This document shows positions 59,841 through 64,000 of a DNA stretch of 64,000 nt, piece by piece. Both the position numbers and the translations under genes were made by a program. Origin of the DNA: Sorex araneus (Eukaryota; Chordata; Mammalia; Eulipotyphla; Soricidae); assembly GCF_027595985.1 (NCBI RefSeq), contig NC_073304.1:221254500-221318499 (forward strand), given 5' to 3'. The number at the start of each line of letters is the position of its first letter. The stretch's first letter is position 1. The notes beneath the pieces are model-generated. The model saw nothing but the letters and a program-made list of their open reading frames with translations, had not been told where the DNA came from and did not search any database.

Positions 59841-62549
59841 GGGGAGGGCAGGGGCATTATCAGGACACCATCAGGACTGTCACAGGAGGAGCCCCAGCCC
59901 CACACTGTCCCCAGGGACCAGCCTTAGATGGTGAGAAGACCCAGGCCCAACGGGGGCCTCAGGGTGCTGGTTGGTGACGCTGGTCATGCTGGCGCCTCCA
60001 GGCGGGGCCGTCACTCATACCCACCCGACTTCCTGGGCCTCGACCCTGGACCCATCTCCCCACTGAGCTAGGGTGCCAGGTGCAGGCAGGACCCCAGCCC
60101 CCTGCACGAGTCTCACACAGACGTCGGGGAAGGCAGGCGGCCTTGCAGCTGGGGGCTCTGGCGACCCCGAGACAAACCCACCCAAACGCAAGTGAGCGGA
60201 AAGCTCCCACGAGGAGGTGCTCAGGGCCAGGCACCTGGGGCTAAGCGAAAGCCTTCGGGGTTGGGGGCAGAAAACCCGCCCCAGGGCAGGCACAGGCCCC
60301 CCCCACACAGGTGTCACAGTCCTGGGGGTCCCTGCGCCCCCAGCCTCAGTGCAACTCTGACAGACCCAGAAGATGACGCCAATTCACCGCAAGCCGGTAT
60401 CCCGTCCCCTGCTCTAGGGAGACCCAGGCGGTCCTAGGGAGCCCACTCTGGGCTCATCACACTCTGACGGCCCAGTCTGAGGCCTGAGGTCACAGCTGGA
60501 GCCGAGGTGGCCACACCCCTGGACGCTCCTCAGCTTCCGCTCTGGGGTGCTGGGCCTAGATGGAGGGCCCTAGCCAGACTTCGCCCCAAAATCACTGCCA
60601 CAGGTCAGCCCCAGACAACAGGAAGCTGGTGCTCTGGGCCCCTGTTGCCCAAACTTCCGCTGGGCCCTCTGGGAGGTGGAGCCCGGCTCCCAGGCCCCCC
60701 AGGGCCCCCCAGGCCTGCTGCGGCCGGCCGCCTTCATCCCGCCCCCATTGCGCAAGGAGCAGATTGAGAAACATCTGGGGGGGGCAGCTCCACCTGCCAA
60801 GGGCGGGAGCTCCTGAGGGCAGAGCCTGGCAGGGGGATAGGGGGCAGCCAGGAGCTGGGGAGGGGGCAGGCCTCTCCTCTCCCTCTCCCCCTCCTCTCTC
60901 CCTCTCTCCTTCCCTGTCCTCCACTCCTCCCCTTGCCCCTCCCCGCCTCTCTCCTCTTCCTCTCCCCTCTCTCTGCCCTCTCCTCTCTTCCCGCCTCCAT
61001 CCTGTCTCTCCCGGTCCAGCACCATCCCACAGGCCCCGGGATGGACTGGGCGGAGGGCGGGGTGGAGAGGCACAGGAGAGGGATGGCTGGCCGCAGCTGG
61101 GAGACTTAGAGGAGTGGACACTTCACCCTGTCCCTTCTGGGGAAGTGACACTTTGAAAGGCCACCTGGAACCATCACGATGGCCCCGAAAGCTTGTGCCC
61201 CCCCCCCCCGTACCCTCCTTCCCTCTTGCGGGGGTCAGCACAGATGGGCACTGTGACCTCCCAAGGTGAGGAGCGGGCACAGGATTGGGGTACAGGGCTG
61301 GCACTGCGCCCCGGGCCCTGCCCACTCCTGGGGCAGGGACCCCTCTGCTGGCCCCTCAGCCCCTTCCCCACCCGGGCCTTCTCAGGGCCCCGACTGCACG
61401 CCTGCCTGCCAGACGGGCTAAATTTAGGCTCGGAAATCAGAATAGCTCTGACAGCGCTGAGCACTAATTAGCAGCTGCTCGGGGCTGTGCCCACCCAGAG
61501 ATGGACCCCGGGGAGCCAAAGCCTTGCGGGCAGAGGGGGCGAAGCCACCGCAGAAAACAGGGTCAGACCCCGCCGCCAGCCCCCAGCCAGGAGGACTGAG
61601 GCTGGGAGAGGAGGGGTGCTGACCGCACTCAGGGGGCCCAGGTGGGGACACCTGCTCCAGGGATGGGCGGGCAGCTGTGACTAAGCCCTCTAGGTGGACT
61701 CAGGACACCCCCCCTCGTCCCCAGCCCCTCCAAACAAGGCACTTCCCTCCTGTCCCACCGGACCCTGGCCGTCCAGAGAGCACAGCGGCCAGCTGGGGAG
61801 GGCAGTGGGAGCACGGAGAGCAGACCCGCCAGCAAGGGTTAATGTGGGGTTCATCTGTCCACTGGTCTGGGTACGGGGGTGTCTCCCGGGGATGCTCAGG
61901 GGCCTGGGGTGCAGGGTGAGTCTCTTTTGGCAGTGCTCAGGGGCCCGGGGTGCAGGGTGGGTCTCTCCCGGCAGTGCTACGGGTGGAGCGGGGCCTCCTG
62001 CATGCAAAGTAGCCGAAAGAGTGAGTTCCATCCCAGGCCCCAGCCGCCAAGGTTCCACCCAACCCCGATCCAGCCCTAGGCTGGAGGGGGGGTGGGGCGG
62101 GGAGGTGGGGGAAGGCAAAGGGGAGCAACTTTCAGGCTCTGACCAAGAACAGGAGCTGACCGCATTCTAACTGTTGGAACATGTGGGCTCAATCTCTTCC
62201 TTCCTGACCCTCAGACCAGCCTGTGTCCCCCACCTCCCACAACGCTGTCCTGGGAGCAGGTGTCCCCTGGGGCTGTGCTCATCTGGACGCCCCACACCCT
62301 GCTTGCACACTCACCCCACACCCGCCACCCTCCCCCGGAAGGCCTTGAGTCCGTGATGACTGGAACTCGGGCATCAGCCCGCCCCAGCCTTGGCACAGCC
62401 CTGCAGGAGCCCCGGGTCCCCTGACCCCTGATCCCCCACTTCCCCTGCTCTCTCCCCCAGCTCTGTGTGCCCTTTGGTTGGAGAGCTTTCAGCGCGTCTT
62501 AAAGAACAATCAATTTTATCCACTTTTTAAAATTTTCCAGTAAATGGAT
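59841..62549. other. FMNL1 intron 1, no exon found
   Basis: GC-rich single-copy sequence. I looked for the N-terminal FMNL1 exon on the minus strand and did not find it. A CT-rich tract lies at 60865-61010, and a degenerate antisense SINE-like stretch with an internal duplication at about 61865-62010. Confidence 0.5.
60865..61010 (+). repeat. Polypyrimidine tract (CCTCTCC-rich)
   Basis: About 145 bases almost free of A, made of TCTCCCTCTCC-like words. On the FMNL1 strand it is a GA-rich tract, capable of triplex (H-DNA) structure. Confidence 0.85.
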
Positions 62550-62760
62550 TTTCGGGGGCGGGGGGAGTGGATAGTACAGTGGGTAGGGCACTTGTCTTGC
62601 ACACAGCTGACCTGGGTTCCGTCCCCGGGGCCCTGCCAGGAGTGATCCTTGGGTGCAGAGCCAGGAGTAAGGCCTGAGCACCAGATAAACAAAAAAACAA
62701 ACTCAAAACAATAAACTCAAACTCAAAAAAATAAACTCAAAAAACAAAAAGAGGGGGGAA
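62550..62760 (+). mobile_element. SINE, sense, with long AAACTC tail
   Basis: TGGATAGTACAGTGGGTAGG to AGTAAGGCCTGAGCACCAGA, with a deletion after the B-box. The tail is built of CAAACTCAAAA units. Confidence 0.88.
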
Positions 62761-63555
62761 AAGACCCCAGGGTTTATGAGCAACCCCAGCCCAGCGGAGG
62801 GGAGGTGGGTGCCGAGGCCCTCTGAGCTGCGAGCCGCCTCATCCAGACTCAGTGGCCAGGCCGGCAGGGACACAGGAGACGCTGTATCCCATGCTGTCAC
62901 CCACTGAGGCCCCCGGAGGTCTGATGTCCCTTAACTTACCAAAACCCCCACAAACCTACAAAGTGGGCACGGCCATTCACAAAAGAGAAACCGAGGCCTG
63001 GAGTCACCTAAGGCATCCACCTGCGGTGACACAGCCTGTAAGAAAGGAGAAGGTGGGGGGGGGGTCCCGACCCAGGGGTCTCTGCAGACAGCTGAGCTCA
63101 GCCCCCCCCCCACTGAGGAACCAAGAACTGTCAGACCCACTTCCTGCCACCCAGCACCCTACGCTTCCTGTTGTTGCCCACATTGAGCTCTTACTCACTG
63201 GGGAACCCCCCCCACAAGCACCCCTCAGAGGGAAGTGGGGGGCCGCCCCTCCCCGTGTGCACAGCCTACCGTTGGCGCCCGCCCCGCCCCGAGAGGTGGG
63301 CCTCCTGGTTTCCGGTGCCAGGCAGCTCTGGGCTGGGCCACAGTAGGGATGGGACCCGAGGTGGTGGGCACCGGGCAGGGGGGCGCAGTGGCAGGGTAGA
63401 GTGGTCCTGGTGGTGCTGGTGGAGGGGGTCCCCCTGGAGAGGTGGGTCAGGGCCCCAAGGTGAAGCCCACCATGGGATTCAGCCCCCTAACTTCCTTGCA
63501 GGGGTGAGGGTGAGGCGGGCACCTCCTCTGAGTCAGGCCTGGTGCTCAGCACTCT

Positions 63556-63733
63556 TTGTTTTTATTTTTGACTTTTTGGGTCACACCCGGTGATGCTCAG
63601 GGGTTACTCCTGGCCCTGCACTCAGGAATTACTCCTGGTGGTGTTTGGAGGACCATATGGGATGCTGGGGATCGAACCTGGGTCGGCCGCGTGCAAGGCT
63701 AATGCCCTCCCCACTGGACTAACGCTCTGGTCT
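63556..63733 (-). mobile_element. SINE, antisense
   Basis: GACTTTTTGGGTCACACCCG to GGACTAACGCTCTGGTCTC. Confidence 0.93.
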
Positions 63734-63735
63734 CT

Positions 63736-63919
63736 ATTTTTTTTTTTTTTTTTTGGTTTTTGGGTCACACCCGGCGATGCATAGGGGTTACTCCTGGCTC
63801 ATGCACTCAGGAATTACTCCTGGCGGGGCTCGGGGGACCATATGGGATGCTGGGAATCGAACCCGGGTCGGCCGCGCGCAGGGCAAACGCCCTACCCGCT
63901 GTGCTATCGCTCCAGCCCC
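63736..63919 (-). mobile_element. SINE, antisense, full length, near consensus
   Basis: Long T-run, TTTTTGGGTCACACCCGGCG to GTGCTATCGCTCCAGCCCC. TGGTCTCTATT before it and TGGCCTCTATT after it suggest a target-site duplication. Confidence 0.97.
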
Positions 63920-64000
63920 TGGCCTCTATTCTTGAGCCCCTCAACTTGGTTCCATCCCTTTGGGGCTTCCAAGGAGCCTGCCCCGGAGGCCCCGAGTCGG

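Noticed and set aside
59841..64000. FMNL1 N-terminal coding exon
   Set aside because: No minus-strand sequence with the expected start, proline/lysine-rich segment and donor was found. It most likely lies beyond the window.

Overview
This is mammalian nuclear DNA, most likely from a shrew of the genus Sorex or a close relative. The genes have vertebrate-type GT-AG introns, and the window holds about 70 copies of a tRNA-derived SINE. The SINE starts with GGGGCTGGAGCGATAGCACA, has an internal B-box (GGTTCGATTCC) and ends GGGTGTGACCCAAAAA plus an A-tail. I recognise that consensus from Sorex sequence by memory, not by a search. The gene order matches human 17q21.31 read in reverse: MAP3K14, then an EF-hand gene, then FMNL1.

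Layout. Bases 1-8,300 lie upstream of the first MAP3K14 coding exon: intron 1 or 5' flank, with SINEs and CA repeats and no coding exon that I can support. Bases 8,324-28,063 (+) carry all 15 coding exons of MAP3K14 (NF-kappa-B-inducing kinase, NIK). The joined frame is open for 948 codons and is followed by a 3' UTR ending near an ATTAAA at 28,715. Bases 28.7-39.9 kb are a SINE-dense intergenic stretch in which I found no convincing gene; SPATA32, expected here from human synteny, was not recognised. Bases ~40.4-44.4 kb (+) carry an EF-hand gene whose exons join in a continuous phase. I infer it is the EFCAB15 orthologue, which from memory is only a pseudogene in human. Bases 44.5-59.5 kb (-) carry FMNL1 (formin-like 1) coding exons 2-26, complete from the N-terminal GTPase-binding/inhibitory region through FH1, FH2 and DAD to the stop codon. 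Coding exon 1 must lie beyond the right edge, because 59.5-64 kb looks like intron 1.

Functionally, NIK drives non-canonical NF-kB signalling: TRAF3 binding and degradation at the N-terminus, a constitutively active kinase, and a C-terminal IKK-alpha-binding region. FMNL1 is a leukocyte-enriched actin formin. They are neighbours by ancestral synteny and do not form a pathway unit.

The unusual material is mostly non-coding. An intronic minisatellite in MAP3K14 has copied an exon end with its donor splice site six more times. A 1.3-kb minisatellite with a 65-bp higher-order period sits inside the kinase-domain introns. The end of an FMNL1 exon with its donor is tandemly duplicated. Part of the MAP3K14 3' UTR is duplicated downstream. 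Several inverted SINE pairs are present, and a second SINE type shares the tRNA-like head but has an unrelated tail. I saw no bacterial-type system, CRISPR array or viral gene. All exon boundaries were read by eye from ORFs, splice consensus and my memory of the human proteins.
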